The notes under the pieces are model-generated. The model had not been told where the DNA came from, did not search any database, and saw only the letters and a list, made by a program, of their open reading frames with translations. A stretch of 64,000 nucleotides of DNA from Pollutimonas sp036675275 (GTDB taxonomy: Bacteria; Pseudomonadota; Gammaproteobacteria; Burkholderiales; Burkholderiaceae_B). Location of the stretch: NCBI GenBank assembly GCA_036675275.1, contig JAKFFG010000008.1:186001-250000 (forward strand), read 5' to 3'. The position numbers were made by a program, and so were the translations under genes. Shown one piece after another: positions 1-8,860 of this stretch (position 1 is its first letter; every line of letters begins with the position of its first letter).

Positions 1-1
1 C

Positions 2-307
2 AACCAGGACAGCTGGACGTCCGGCTCGGCGCTATTTTGGGGCGTGGCGTCTGATAAGGCCAGGACAGAGATTCTGGAGGTTCGGGATGCTTACGAGGCT
101 ATGTTGAAGCAGATCATCCACGAGGGCATGCAGTCAGGGGAATTCAGGGACGATATCGACGCCAGCCTTTCCAGCAAATTCCTGTTGTCGATCATGAACC
201 AGTTGCCCAGATGGTATCGGGCCGGCGGCAAATACAGCGCGACGCAAATCATTGACATATACCTGGATACTTATTTGAATGGCGTACGGCCGAACGCCTA
301 CGATTAA
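2..307 (+). CDS. TetR-family transcriptional regulator, C-terminal part (cut by window edge)
   Basis: The reading frame is open from the left edge of the window, so the N-terminal DNA-binding half lies outside. The visible part is helical and reads like the ligand-binding C-terminus of TetR/AcrR regulators: a segment around IIHEGMQSGEFRDDID, then LLSIMNQLPRWYR and a closing amphipathic helix ending NGVRP. It lies on the same strand as tctC, 83 bases upstream, and may control that transporter operon. The family call rests on half a protein, so it is moderately secure. The ligand cannot be inferred. Confidence 0.6.
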   Translation, partial: NQDSWTSGSALFWGVASDKARTEILEVRDAYEAMLKQIIHEGMQSGEFRDDIDASLSSKFLLSIMNQLPRWYRAGGKYSATQIIDIYLDTYLNGVRPNAYD

Positions 308-390
308 ATTGACAGCCCATAGCGCGGGGCTTACTCTGCCGGCATGCATCACATAATGATGAATAATCAGAGAGAACCGAGGAGTCCGCA

Positions 391-1347
391 ATGAAAGTGA
401 GTCTGTTACTGAAATCGTTGGCCGTCATGACTGCGCTGTGCGCGGGTGCGGCGCAGGCACAGGTCAGCGTGATGCTGCCTGCCAATCCAGGTGGCGGTTG
501 GGATTCCACGGGGCGTCAAGCCTTCCAGGCCATGAACGACGCGGGTATCTACACGGGTACTGTCAATTTCACCAATAAGGGCGGCGCGGGCGGCACAATA
601 GGCTTATCCGATTTTCAGCGTTCACAAAAAGGCAAGCCCGACGCCTTGGCGGTATTCGGCGCCATCACGGTGGGTTCGATCACGCTGAACAATTCGCCGG
701 TCGACCTCAGCAAGTTCAAGCCGGTGGCGCGCCTGACGGCTGAATACCTGGTCATTGCGGTCAAGGCCGATTCCCCGTACAAGACGCTGGGTGACTTCGT
801 TGCCGCACTAAAGAGTGATCCAGGCGCCGCAGCAGTGGGCGGCGGATCGGCCGGCGGCGTGGACCATATCGCTTTGGCGCTGCTGGCACAAAGTGCGGGC
901 GTGCCGGTGCCCAAGCTGAACTACATTCCGCAGGCCGGGGGCGCCGACACGGTTATCGGCATCATCAACGGGACACTGAAGGCCGGCATTTCCGGTATTT
1001 CCGAATTCCAGCAGTTTGCCAAGGAAGGCCGTATCCGCATATTGGGTATCACGACCGCCGAGCGCGTGAAGGGTCTGGAAGACGTTCCCACGTTCAAAGA
1101 GGCCGGATACGACGTTGAAATCGCGAACTGGCGCGGCATTCTTGGTTCGGTGGACATGCCCGAGGCCAATCACAAGGAATGGGTGGAGCGTTTCACCAAG
1201 CTGAACGAAAGCGAAGCGTGGCAGGCTGTGCTCAAGAAGCAGGGTTGGGAAGCCTACTTCATGCCGGGCGATGCATTCGGTAAATTCATCCAGAGCGAAA
1301 GCAGCCGCATCAACAAGATCCTCAAAGACGCCGGCCTGGCCAAGTAA
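391..1347 (+). CDS. tctC: Tripartite tricarboxylate transporter substrate-binding protein (Bug family)
   Basis: Periplasmic solute-binding protein of a tripartite tricarboxylate transporter, 318 residues. A signal peptide of about 23 residues ends in AQA before QVSV. The N-terminal lobe carries a glycine-rich motif (ANPGGGWDSTGR) in the place where Bug proteins usually have PPGG-TD. The late motif on protein folding back reads PTFKEAGYDVE. A GAGGAG ribosome-binding site precedes the ATG. It is the first gene of a complete tctC-tctB-tctA operon, the only one of the seven Bug proteins in this window with its membrane partners beside it. The ligand is probably a carboxylate but is not readable from the sequence. 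Confidence 0.9.
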   Translation: MKVSLLLKSLAVMTALCAGAAQAQVSVMLPANPGGGWDSTGRQAFQAMNDAGIYTGTVNFTNKGGAGGTIGLSDFQRSQKGKPDALAVFGAITVGSITLNNSPVDLSKFKPVARLTAEYLVIAVKADSPYKTLGDFVAALKSDPGAAAVGGGSAGGVDHIALALLAQSAGVPVPKLNYIPQAGGADTVIGIINGTLKAGISGISEFQQFAKEGRIRILGITTAERVKGLEDVPTFKEAGYDVEIANWRGILGSVDMPEANHKEWVERFTKLNESEAWQAVLKKQGWEAYFMPGDAFGKFIQSESSRINKILKDAGLAK

Positions 1348-1374
1348 TCACGCAACATCAGTGAAGGAGTGTCG

Positions 1375-1857
1375 ATGACCTTGTTGCGCAAAGGGCCCTG
1401 GTGGCTGGGGCTGGCCGTGATATTCATGGGGGCGGTGTGTTTTTATGCCTCGACCGAACTCGCGGCCACTGCGCAGTATGCGGCCATCGGCCCTGGCATG
1501 TTCGTCGCCGGGGTGGGCGTGGGGCTGATCGGCCTGGGCGTGCTGCTGCTCATCCAAATCGCGCGCGGCGAAGTGTTCGAACCCGAAGACGCAGAGAACG
1601 CGGCGCCGGGCCAGCCCATGGACAAGCGCGCTTTTTTTACTGCTTTACTGGCTGCCGCCGTACCTGCGCTGACTATTGAAACGCTTGGCCTGCCGGTGAC
1701 GGCCATGTTGTCCTTCATGCTGGTGGCGCGCGCATTTGGTTCGCGGCGCCTGGTCTCCGATCTGGTCGTGGGATTCGTGCTGGCCAGCATGTGCTGGTTC
1801 CTCTTCGGCTGGCTGGGGCTGCAACTGGGCGGCTTCTTTCCCTTGGCGGGCGTTTAA
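1375..1857 (+). CDS. tctB: Tripartite tricarboxylate transporter, small membrane subunit TctB
   Basis: Small integral membrane subunit, about 160 residues with roughly four hydrophobic segments separated by a charged loop (EVFEPEDAENAAPG). Length, hydropathy and position between tctC and tctA match TctB (DUF1468). I chose the ATG at 1375 because GGAG lies five bases upstream; an in-frame GTG at 1369 overlaps that ribosome-binding site. The stop codon overlaps the tctA start as TAATG, indicating translational coupling. TctB partners with TctA to form the sodium-driven permease. Confidence 0.88.
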   Translation: MTLLRKGPWWLGLAVIFMGAVCFYASTELAATAQYAAIGPGMFVAGVGVGLIGLGVLLLIQIARGEVFEPEDAENAAPGQPMDKRAFFTALLAAAVPALTIETLGLPVTAMLSFMLVARAFGSRRLVSDLVVGFVLASMCWFLFGWLGLQLGGFFPLAGV

Positions 1858-3344
1858 TGGATACCTTGCTACTGCTGCTTCACGGCTTCGAGGTTGCGCT
1901 GACGCCGACCAATCTTATGTGGGCCCTGGTCGGGTCGATCTTGGGAACCGCCATCGGCATTTTGCCCGGCATCGGGCCTGCGCTGACCATTGCACTGCTA
2001 TTGCCGGTCACGGTATCGGTAGGGCCGGTTTCGGCCTTCATCATGTTTGCAGGCGTGTTGTACGGCGCCATGTACGGCGGCTCCACGACCTCCATCCTGA
2101 TCAATACGCCCGGCGAGGCGGGGTCGATGATGACCGCGCTCGAGGGCAACAAAATGGCGAAGTCAGGCCGTGGCGCCGCCGCATTGGCCACGGCGGCTAT
2201 TGGCTCTTTTGTGGCTGGAACCATTGCGACGCTGCTCTTGACCTTTGCTGCGCCCGTGGTCGCGGAGTTGGCCTTCCTGCTCAAACCTGCCGACTATTTC
2301 GCCCTGACGATACTCGCCTTTACCTCGGTGGCCGTGGTCATGGGGGCATCCCGGGTGCGCGGGTTTGTATCCTTGTTCATGGGGTTGGCGCTGGGCGTGA
2401 TCGGCATCGATGCCATGACCGGACAACCGCGCATGACATTCGGTAATGCCGCGCTGCTGGATGGAGTGGAATTGACGGTCGTGCTGGTGTCCCTGTTTGC
2501 GATCGGGGAAATCTTGTACGTAGCCAGTCGCTATTCGAATACGACGGATGAAATCATTGCCATCAAGGGCAAGGCCTTCATGACGCGCGAAGACTGGCGC
2601 CGTTCCTGGAAACCCTGGCTGCGCGGCACGGCCCTCGGCTTTCCCATAGGAACGATTCCTGGAGGCGGTTCCGAGATCCCGACCATGCTGTCCTACACGC
2701 TGGAAAAAAAACTGTCACGGCACAAAGATGAATTCGGCAAGGGAGCGATCGAGGGCGTTGCGGGGCCGGAGGCGGCCAATAACGCATCCGCGGCCGGCGT
2801 CCTGGTGCCGCTGCTTACGCTGGGGCTGCCCACCTCCGCCACGGCGGCTATCCTGCTGGCGGCGTTTCAGAACTACGGCCTGCAACCCGGTCCCTTTCTG
2901 TTCACCAGCAATCCGGAACTGGTCTGGGGACTGATCGCCTCTTTGTACATCGGCAATGTTATGTTGCTGGTGCTGAACTTGCCCTTGGTCGGCATATGGG
3001 TAAAGCTGCTGCAGATTCCCCGGCCGCAGTTGTACGCCGGCATCCTGGTTTTTGCAGTCATGGGAATCTGGGGTGTATCGGGGTCGGTGTTCGATCTCGG
3101 CTTTATGGCTGCCTTGGGTGTGCTGGGCTATGTGATGCGCGTCTACGGTTTTCCCATTCCGCCGCTGCTGATCGGCTTGATACTCGTGCCTTTGGCTGAA
3201 ACGCAGCTCAGGACAGCGCTGGCGGCGGGGCAGGGTCGCTTGTCCGTTCTGGTCGAAACACCCATTTCGATTACCTTCCTGCTGCTTTCTTTCCTGTTCC
3301 TCTTCGCGCCTTTGGTGCTGAAGCGTCTGAAGACGGGGGCGTAA
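1857..3344 (+). CDS. tctA: Tripartite tricarboxylate transporter, large permease subunit TctA
   Basis: Large permease subunit, 495 residues, with about ten to twelve hydrophobic helices. The family signatures are present: GILPGIGP near residues 34-41 and YGGSTTSILINTPGE near 73-87. A partly duplicated second motif (PGGGSEIPTMLSY) and a GLPTSATAAILL segment occur in the second half, as usual for TctA. The start at 1857 overlaps the tctB stop. The last 74 bases overlap, tail to tail, the convergent LysR gene. Together with TctC and TctB it should import a di- or tricarboxylate. Confidence 0.93.
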   Translation: MDTLLLLLHGFEVALTPTNLMWALVGSILGTAIGILPGIGPALTIALLLPVTVSVGPVSAFIMFAGVLYGAMYGGSTTSILINTPGEAGSMMTALEGNKMAKSGRGAAALATAAIGSFVAGTIATLLLTFAAPVVAELAFLLKPADYFALTILAFTSVAVVMGASRVRGFVSLFMGLALGVIGIDAMTGQPRMTFGNAALLDGVELTVVLVSLFAIGEILYVASRYSNTTDEIIAIKGKAFMTREDWRRSWKPWLRGTALGFPIGTIPGGGSEIPTMLSYTLEKKLSRHKDEFGKGAIEGVAGPEAANNASAAGVLVPLLTLGLPTSATAAILLAAFQNYGLQPGPFLFTSNPELVWGLIASLYIGNVMLLVLNLPLVGIWVKLLQIPRPQLYAGILVFAVMGIWGVSGSVFDLGFMAALGVLGYVMRVYGFPIPPLLIGLILVPLAETQLRTALAAGQGRLSVLVETPISITFLLLSFLFLFAPLVLKRLKTGA

Positions 3345-4248
3345 CGCTGCTGTACTGGACCGCGAATTCCTTTATCTTCTGGATGAACGCCCGGCTGGCG
3401 GGGGAAAGATGACGGTCGCGGCGGTACAGAATGCCGATACTGCGTTGTGCCGTGGCGTCGGCCAGGGGCTTGTACTGAAGCGTTGCCATTGGCAGGGCAT
3501 TCAGTGGAAGTTGCGGCAGCACCGCAATGCCCAGGCCCTGTTTCACCAGCACGACCGCGGTGGTCATGTGGGTAATGTCATAGTGCAGGAGCGTGGGGGG
3601 CAATTCTCTACGGACCGCCTTGTCGAATTGGCTGCGCGCGCTGGAGCCCTGTGAAAGCAGGACCAGTTCGTAGGCGAGCAAGTCCTGCCATGTGACGATG
3701 TCGAGTTGGCTGATGGGATGGCCCGGCGGGAAAACGACGCAGAAGGTGTCGTCCACAAGCGGCTCGAATGCCATGTCGGACATTTCATCCAGGCGTGTCG
3801 CCAGCGCAAACTCGACCTGATTGGTGCGTAGCATGCTGATCAATTCATCGTTATATGCTTCCATGACCTTGGCTTCAAGGCCGGGAAACTGGCTGCGTAG
3901 CGCTGCCAGCGCAGGCGGCACCAGCGTCAGCGAGGCCGAAGGCAGAGCTCCCACGACCGCAATGCCGCGGCGTGCCGCCGCCAAATCGCTCATGCTGCGA
4001 TAGGCCTCTTCCAGGTCGGCGATAGGCCGCTGGATGCGGTCGCGCAACTCGGTTCCTGCCGCGGTCAGTGCAATCGTCCGAGTATTCCGCTCGAACAGTT
4101 TCAGGTCCAGCACATTTTCCAGGTCCTGAATGAGCGCCGTAAACGAAGGCTGAGTCACGCCCAGGCGGCTTGCGCCCAGCGTAAATGACCCCGTCTCGAC
4201 GGCATAGAGGAAGGCCTTGAGCGGCCGATACTTGATATTGAGCGCCAT
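3271..4248 (-). CDS. LysR-family transcriptional regulator
   Basis: 325 residues. The N-terminal winged helix-turn-helix (GSFTLGASRLGVTQPSFTAL, about residues 20-39, then ENVLDLKLFERNTRTIALT) is followed by a LysR substrate-binding domain. An unusual basic tail (APKARRGTGKKAAGR) closes the protein, and this part of the gene overlaps the 3' end of tctA on the other strand. The gene is divergent from the aldehyde dehydrogenase operon, 178 bases away, the classical arrangement for a LysR regulator and its target. That operon (4427-7785) is the most likely target; the convergent tctCBA is a second candidate. The inducer is unknown. Confidence 0.9.
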   Translation of the reverse strand: MALNIKYRPLKAFLYAVETGSFTLGASRLGVTQPSFTALIQDLENVLDLKLFERNTRTIALTAAGTELRDRIQRPIADLEEAYRSMSDLAAARRGIAVVGALPSASLTLVPPALAALRSQFPGLEAKVMEAYNDELISMLRTNQVEFALATRLDEMSDMAFEPLVDDTFCVVFPPGHPISQLDIVTWQDLLAYELVLLSQGSSARSQFDKAVRRELPPTLLHYDITHMTTAVVLVKQGLGIAVLPQLPLNALPMATLQYKPLADATAQRSIGILYRRDRHLSPASRAFIQKIKEFAVQYSSVTPPSSDASAPKARRGTGKKAAGR

Positions 4249-4275
4249 GGTGACAGTGAGAAGGCGGAAAGCCGG

Positions 4276-4295
4276 GCCCGCGTGATGTCGCGGGC
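4276..4295. repeat. GC-rich inverted repeat in LysR/aldehyde dehydrogenase divergent region
   Basis: GCCCGCG and CGCGGGC, perfect 7-base arms around TGATGT. On the minus strand it lies in the leader of the LysR gene, so it could form an RNA hairpin just before the start codon. No function can be assigned from sequence alone. Confidence 0.4.
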
Positions 4296-4426
4296 GAATG
4301 CCGCCGCCGGGAAATCGAATGTATAGACAGAAGCTAATAATAAGCCATAAATTTCGATTTGCCTCTATGAATGGTATCGGACACCATAGCGTTTACTCAA
4401 GACAAGCTTCCGGAGACGCTACAGCC

Positions 4427-5902
4427 ATGGCCGCTCAACCCATCAAACCCTTTCGAATCGGCAGCATTGTGCGGGACAACGCCAGTGCTTCCGGCGCCAT
4501 CACGTCCATCAATCCCGCTGACGGCAGCATCGCGGGCACGGTGGTGCGCGCCACCGCCCAGGATGTGGACACGGCCGTTGGCGTGGCATGGGACGCGTTT
4601 CGCAATAAACCCTGGCGCGGCCTTCGTCCCGACCAACGAGCCACGGTCCTGTACGAAATTGGACGCCGGATTTCCGCCGAGCGCGATCAGCTTGCCCATT
4701 TGCAGATGCTGGACAGCGGGAAGCCGTTAGCCGAATGCGTCAATATGGTGAACGCCGCAGCCGGACATTTCCGCTACTACGCCGCAGTGTGCGAGACCTG
4801 GCAGAACGAAGTGACTTCGCCTCGAGGCGAATACTTTTCCATGGCGCTGGCCGAGCCTTATGGCGTGGTCGCATGCATCACGCCGTGGAATTCGCCCATC
4901 ATGAATGAAGCGCAGAAGGCTGCGCCCGCGCTTGCCGCCGGCAATGCCGTGCTGATCAAGCCGTCGGAAGAAACGCCCATGCTTGCGCTGGAACTGGTGC
5001 GCATCTGCACCGAAGCCGGGCTGCCGGAAGGATTGCTGATCGCCTTGCCCGGCTTGGGCGAAGACGTCGGTGCGGCGCTGGTCAAGCATCCCGGTGTACG
5101 GATGGTGTCCTTCACCGGCGGCACGGAAACAGGTCGCGCAATAGGGGCTATTGCCGGGCAGCGTCTGATTCCCGTGGGACTTGAGCTGGGCGGAAAATCA
5201 CCTCATATCGTTTTTGACGATGCGGACCTGGATCGCGCGGTGGCAGGAGTCATGTCGGGCATCTTTGGATCGGCCGGACAAAGCTGCGTGGCCGGCTCCC
5301 GGCTATTCGTGCAAAAGTCCGTATACGGGAAGGTGCTTGATGCCTTGGTCGAGCGCTCGAAGGCGCTGCGTGTGCGTTTGCCCGATGATCCCCAGGTGCA
5401 GATGGGACCGCTCGTTTCTGCCGGACACCGCGACAAGGTAGCCGGGTGTGTAGACCTTGCGCGCAGCGAAGGCGGCCAGGTTCTACTGGGCGGTTACGCT
5501 CCCCAGGAGCAACCCTTGGATCAAGGCATGTTTTATATGCCCACGATCATCGACGGCCTGACAAACAGATCGCGCAGTGCCCAAGAAGAGATTTTTGGCC
5601 CAGTTCTGGTCGCCATGCCGTTCGAGGACGAGGCCGACGTCGTAGAACAGGCGAACGACACGGTGTTTGGCCTGGCGGCCGGCATGTGGACTGGCGATTA
5701 TGCCCGGGCCTGGCGCGTTGCACGCGAGATCGAAGCAGGCTCGGTCTGGATCAACACCTACAAACAATCTCATATCGCCACACCATTTGGCGGATTCAAG
5801 GATAGCGGCATCGGCCGTGAAAAAGGCTTGCACGGCCTACGGCTTTATAGCCAGGTGAAGAGTGTATTTTTTGGCACGCATGCAAAAAGCATGGCACTGT
5901 AA
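4427..5902 (+). CDS. NAD(P)-dependent aldehyde dehydrogenase
   Basis: Oxidises an aldehyde to its carboxylate with NAD(P)+. 491 residues from the ATG at 4427, which has GGAGA at a good distance; upstream in-frame starts would add a non-conserved leader. Catalytic motifs are intact: general-base Glu in LELGGKSP near residue 253, nucleophile Cys in GQSCVAGSR near residue 287, and the C-terminal PFGGFKDSGIGREKG. First gene of a tight operon with a Bug binding protein (19 bases later) and a hydroxyacid dehydrogenase, divergent from a LysR gene. The substrate is probably a semialdehyde or hydroxyaldehyde derived from the imported acid, but the sequence does not say which. Confidence 0.9.
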   Translation: MAAQPIKPFRIGSIVRDNASASGAITSINPADGSIAGTVVRATAQDVDTAVGVAWDAFRNKPWRGLRPDQRATVLYEIGRRISAERDQLAHLQMLDSGKPLAECVNMVNAAAGHFRYYAAVCETWQNEVTSPRGEYFSMALAEPYGVVACITPWNSPIMNEAQKAAPALAAGNAVLIKPSEETPMLALELVRICTEAGLPEGLLIALPGLGEDVGAALVKHPGVRMVSFTGGTETGRAIGAIAGQRLIPVGLELGGKSPHIVFDDADLDRAVAGVMSGIFGSAGQSCVAGSRLFVQKSVYGKVLDALVERSKALRVRLPDDPQVQMGPLVSAGHRDKVAGCVDLARSEGGQVLLGGYAPQEQPLDQGMFYMPTIIDGLTNRSRSAQEEIFGPVLVAMPFEDEADVVEQANDTVFGLAAGMWTGDYARAWRVAREIEAGSVWINTYKQSHIATPFGGFKDSGIGREKGLHGLRLYSQVKSVFFGTHAKSMAL

Positions 5903-5921
5903 TAACAGAACGGAGAGACGA

Positions 5922-6875
5922 ATGAAACTCAAAAAATCCCTGACCGCAGCACTGTTCGGCGTGGCGCTGGTCGCTTCGGGTAGCGCTTTTGCCTGGCCCG
6001 ACAGGCCCATCGAGTTGATCGTTGGCTTTGCGCCGGGCGGCGGCACCGACCTGACGGCTCGCACCCTGGCCAAGTATCTTGAGGCAGACCTGGGGCAGAC
6101 TGTGACGGTCATCAATAAGCCGGGTGCATCAGGCGCCATTGGGCTTTCCTACGTTGGACGCGCCAAGCCTGACGGCTATACGCTGGGCATGACGAACATG
6201 CCGGGCCTGGTCAGCCTGCCCATCGAGCGCGATGCGGGCTTCACGCTGGACAGCTTTACCTATTTGGCCAACCTGGTTCGCGATCCAAGCGCATTCAGTG
6301 TCAAGCTGGATTCGCCCTACAAATCGATGAAGGCCTTGATCGATGAGGCGGGCAAGGACCCCGAAGCCATCAGCTACGGTTCTACAGGGGTGGGCACTGA
6401 CGATCACCTGGCACTTGTCCTGTTCGAGCAGGCAACAGGCGTACAGCTGAACCATGTGCCGTTCAACGGCGCGGGCCCGCTGCGCAATGCCTTGCTGGGC
6501 GGACATACCGACGTGGGCGGCATGAACCTGGGCGAGGCCATGCCTTATAACGGGCAGGTCGTGCGTATTCTTGGGCAAGCCAGTGAAAAGCGTTCGCCGC
6601 TTGCACCCGACGTGCCCACCTTCAAGGAGCAGGGCATAGATCTGGTTTTCGCTTCCGAGCGTGGTGTGGTCGGGCCCAAGGGCATACCGGAAGAGGTCAC
6701 AACCGTACTGCGCGAGGCGCTCAAGAGAGTAGCGGCAGAGCCGGAGTTTCAGAAGCATATGCAGCAGCAGTTCACGGAAATGGACTATCTGAATGGTGAT
6801 GAATGGCGTGCACGCCTGACGGCATCTGACGAACGTTTCAAAAAATTGTGGGCAGAGCAGCCCTGGACTGAATAA
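5922..6875 (+). CDS. Bug-family (TctC-like) substrate-binding protein
   Basis: Periplasmic binding protein of 317 residues. The signal peptide ends AFA before WPDRPIEL, a very common mature N-terminus in this family. FAPGGGTDLTAR forms the first ligand-side loop and PGASGAIG the second; DVPTFKEQG is present near the end. The ATG at 5922 has GGAGAGA upstream; a frame-open extension back into the aldehyde dehydrogenase gene is unlikely to be used. It sits between two dehydrogenases with no TctA/TctB genes nearby, so it must borrow a permease or act as an orphan receptor. Confidence 0.9.
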   Translation: MKLKKSLTAALFGVALVASGSAFAWPDRPIELIVGFAPGGGTDLTARTLAKYLEADLGQTVTVINKPGASGAIGLSYVGRAKPDGYTLGMTNMPGLVSLPIERDAGFTLDSFTYLANLVRDPSAFSVKLDSPYKSMKALIDEAGKDPEAISYGSTGVGTDDHLALVLFEQATGVQLNHVPFNGAGPLRNALLGGHTDVGGMNLGEAMPYNGQVVRILGQASEKRSPLAPDVPTFKEQGIDLVFASERGVVGPKGIPEEVTTVLREALKRVAAEPEFQKHMQQQFTEMDYLNGDEWRARLTASDERFKKLWAEQPWTE

Positions 6876-6891
6876 GCGATAGGAAACGGTT

Positions 6892-7785
6892 ATGAGCGCA
6901 AAGCGAGTCGCCCTGTATGGGCTGGGCAATATGGGCTATCTGGTTGCCGAACGGATTGCCGGGCAGTTTTCACTGCAAGTCGCGGACCTCGATCAGGACG
7001 CGGTGAGCAAGGCGCAGAGCGCCTTGGGAGCCGAATCGATTCAAAGGCCTGAAGACCTGGCTGGCACAGAAGTCGTTGTGCTGTGCCTGCCCAGTCCAGC
7101 CGCTTCGCAGGCGGTGCTTGCGCAGATCGCACCGCATTTGTCGGCAAATGCGGTGGTCGTTGAAACCAGCACAGTGAATCCCGCTGACATTCACGCAAGT
7201 GCCCGCATCCTGGCGAAGTTTGGCATCGCCATGGTCGATGCATCCATCATGGCAGGCGTCAGCCAGATGGCCGCCGGGTCGGCCATGCTGCTCGTGGGCG
7301 GAGAGGACGCGGCGCTGAAGACATGTGAAGATGTGCTGGCGGCGATCTCGGACAAGCGCATTTACTTTGGCCCGCCCGGAGCGGGGGCGGCGGCCAAGGT
7401 CATCAACAACGCGGTCGCTCATGCCGTGATGGTGGTTGTGGCAGAAGCAGGGTCCATGGCCACGGCAGCGGGCGTGGATTGCGAGAAACTGGTCGGCCTG
7501 CTCGCCGACAAACAAATGGGGCTGCATCGCCCGCTTACTCACCGTTATGCGGAACGCATCATGCAGGGCAACTACGAAGGCGGCATGCCGTTGGAAGCCG
7601 CCCGCAAAGATTCAGTGCTGGCCCTGGAACTTGCCCAATCCTTGCAAGTGCCTTTGTTCGCCATTCAAGGCGCGCATACCGCGTACGATATCGGCCTGCG
7701 TTCCGGCTACGGCCGTGACGACTATGCGGCTGTTGCCAAAATCTGGGCTGATTGGGGGCGTCCGGCCAGTCCGGTGAAAGACTGA
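6892..7785 (+). CDS. NAD(P)-dependent oxidoreductase, 3-hydroxyisobutyrate dehydrogenase family
   Basis: 297 residues. The Rossmann motif GLGNMG lies at about residues 11-16, followed by a substrate-binding signature around DASIMAGVSQMAAGSAMLLVGG. The catalytic Lys is in GAGAAAKVINN near residue 169. Family members oxidise beta-hydroxyacids or reduce tartronate and succinic semialdehyde. Third gene of the aldehyde dehydrogenase operon, 16 bases after the binding protein. Its stop directly abuts the stop of the convergent next gene. A plausible route is hydroxyacid to semialdehyde by this enzyme, then to the acid by the aldehyde dehydrogenase; this is inference from context. Confidence 0.88.
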   Translation: MSAKRVALYGLGNMGYLVAERIAGQFSLQVADLDQDAVSKAQSALGAESIQRPEDLAGTEVVVLCLPSPAASQAVLAQIAPHLSANAVVVETSTVNPADIHASARILAKFGIAMVDASIMAGVSQMAAGSAMLLVGGEDAALKTCEDVLAAISDKRIYFGPPGAGAAAKVINNAVAHAVMVVVAEAGSMATAAGVDCEKLVGLLADKQMGLHRPLTHRYAERIMQGNYEGGMPLEAARKDSVLALELAQSLQVPLFAIQGAHTAYDIGLRSGYGRDDYAAVAKIWADWGRPASPVKD

Positions 7786-8772
7786 TTATTGAACCGGTAT
7801 GCCGGCCTTGTGGATCACGTCGCCCCAGAGCTCGATCTCGGCGGTGACGAAATCCCTGAACTGCTCGGGGGAACCGCTGTAGGTGTCCAGCCCGCGTTTT
7901 TCAAAGTTCTGTTTGACCGCGTCGCGCGCAAAGACGCGCTGCAGGGCGTCGCCCAGCTTCTTGGCGATGTCGCCTTCTACGCCTGCGGGTGCGAAAACAC
8001 CGAACCATAGCGTGGCATCGTAGTCGCTGATGCCTTGCTCATGAAAAGTCTTTACATCAGCCAGCACGGCGCTGCGTTGACGGGTGGTCACGCCCAGCGC
8101 CTTGATGCGTCCGGACTGCACATAGGGCAAGGCGGTCGGCACGGGTTCCAGCAGAAAATCGATTTGCCCACCCATCAGATCGGACATGGCCGGAGCGCCG
8201 CCCCGATAGGGTATATGCATCCATCTTGTGCCTGTCCGCAGCTTGAGCAATTCGGTTTTTATATGATGGCTGGTGCCGGCGCCGGCTGAACCGTAGTCGA
8301 TGGTTCCCGGGGCTTGTTTGTCCGCCTGGATCAGTTCTTCCAGGCTATTCCATTTGGAGTTGGACGCGACCACCAGCGCGCTGGCGGCTGATCCGATTCC
8401 GCCCAGGGCCACCAGGTCTTTTTCCGGTGCGTAGCCAAGCTTCTTATACAGATTGGGTGCGACGGCAACGGTGCTGCTGGCGCCCAGCAATAGCGTGTAG
8501 CCGTCTGCCAGACTGCTTGCCGCCGCCATGGTGCCGATGGTGCCGCCAGCCCCTGCCCGGTTTTCGACGACGATGGTTACACCAAGTTCTTCGCCCAGGT
8601 AGGTGGCGGTCAGTCGGCCCACTGTGTCGTTGATGCCGCCAGCGGGAAAGGGCACGATCATTTTCAAGGCGCGTTCAGGCCACGCATGCGCGGCGCTGGC
8701 CACGCCGAGCGCCAAAGCGATCAGACTGCCTTTGAATATAATTTTCAGGTTTTTCTTGAATCGGTTGTGCAT
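7786..8772 (-). CDS. Bug-family (TctC-like) substrate-binding protein
   Basis: 328 residues with a long signal peptide ending AHA before WPERALKM. Motifs include PFPAGGINDTVGR, ENRAGAGGTIG and TLWFGVFAPAGV. A strong GGAGGAG site precedes the ATG. It follows the RraA-like gene on the same strand after 88 bases, so both probably share the promoter near 9602-9630. No permease genes adjoin it. The ligand is unknown; pairing with an oxo-acid aldolase suggests a dicarboxylate. Confidence 0.9.
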   Translation of the reverse strand: MHNRFKKNLKIIFKGSLIALALGVASAAHAWPERALKMIVPFPAGGINDTVGRLTATYLGEELGVTIVVENRAGAGGTIGTMAAASSLADGYTLLLGASSTVAVAPNLYKKLGYAPEKDLVALGGIGSAASALVVASNSKWNSLEELIQADKQAPGTIDYGSAGAGTSHHIKTELLKLRTGTRWMHIPYRGGAPAMSDLMGGQIDFLLEPVPTALPYVQSGRIKALGVTTRQRSAVLADVKTFHEQGISDYDATLWFGVFAPAGVEGDIAKKLGDALQRVFARDAVKQNFEKRGLDTYSGSPEQFRDFVTAEIELWGDVIHKAGIPVQ

Positions 8773-8860
8773 GCTTGTCTCCTCCGGTGGGTGGCGGGCG
8801 TGACTGGGCCTATGTTCGCCCGTGCTTGCTTTTCGAGACCTGGCCTCGTCCGGATCGCGC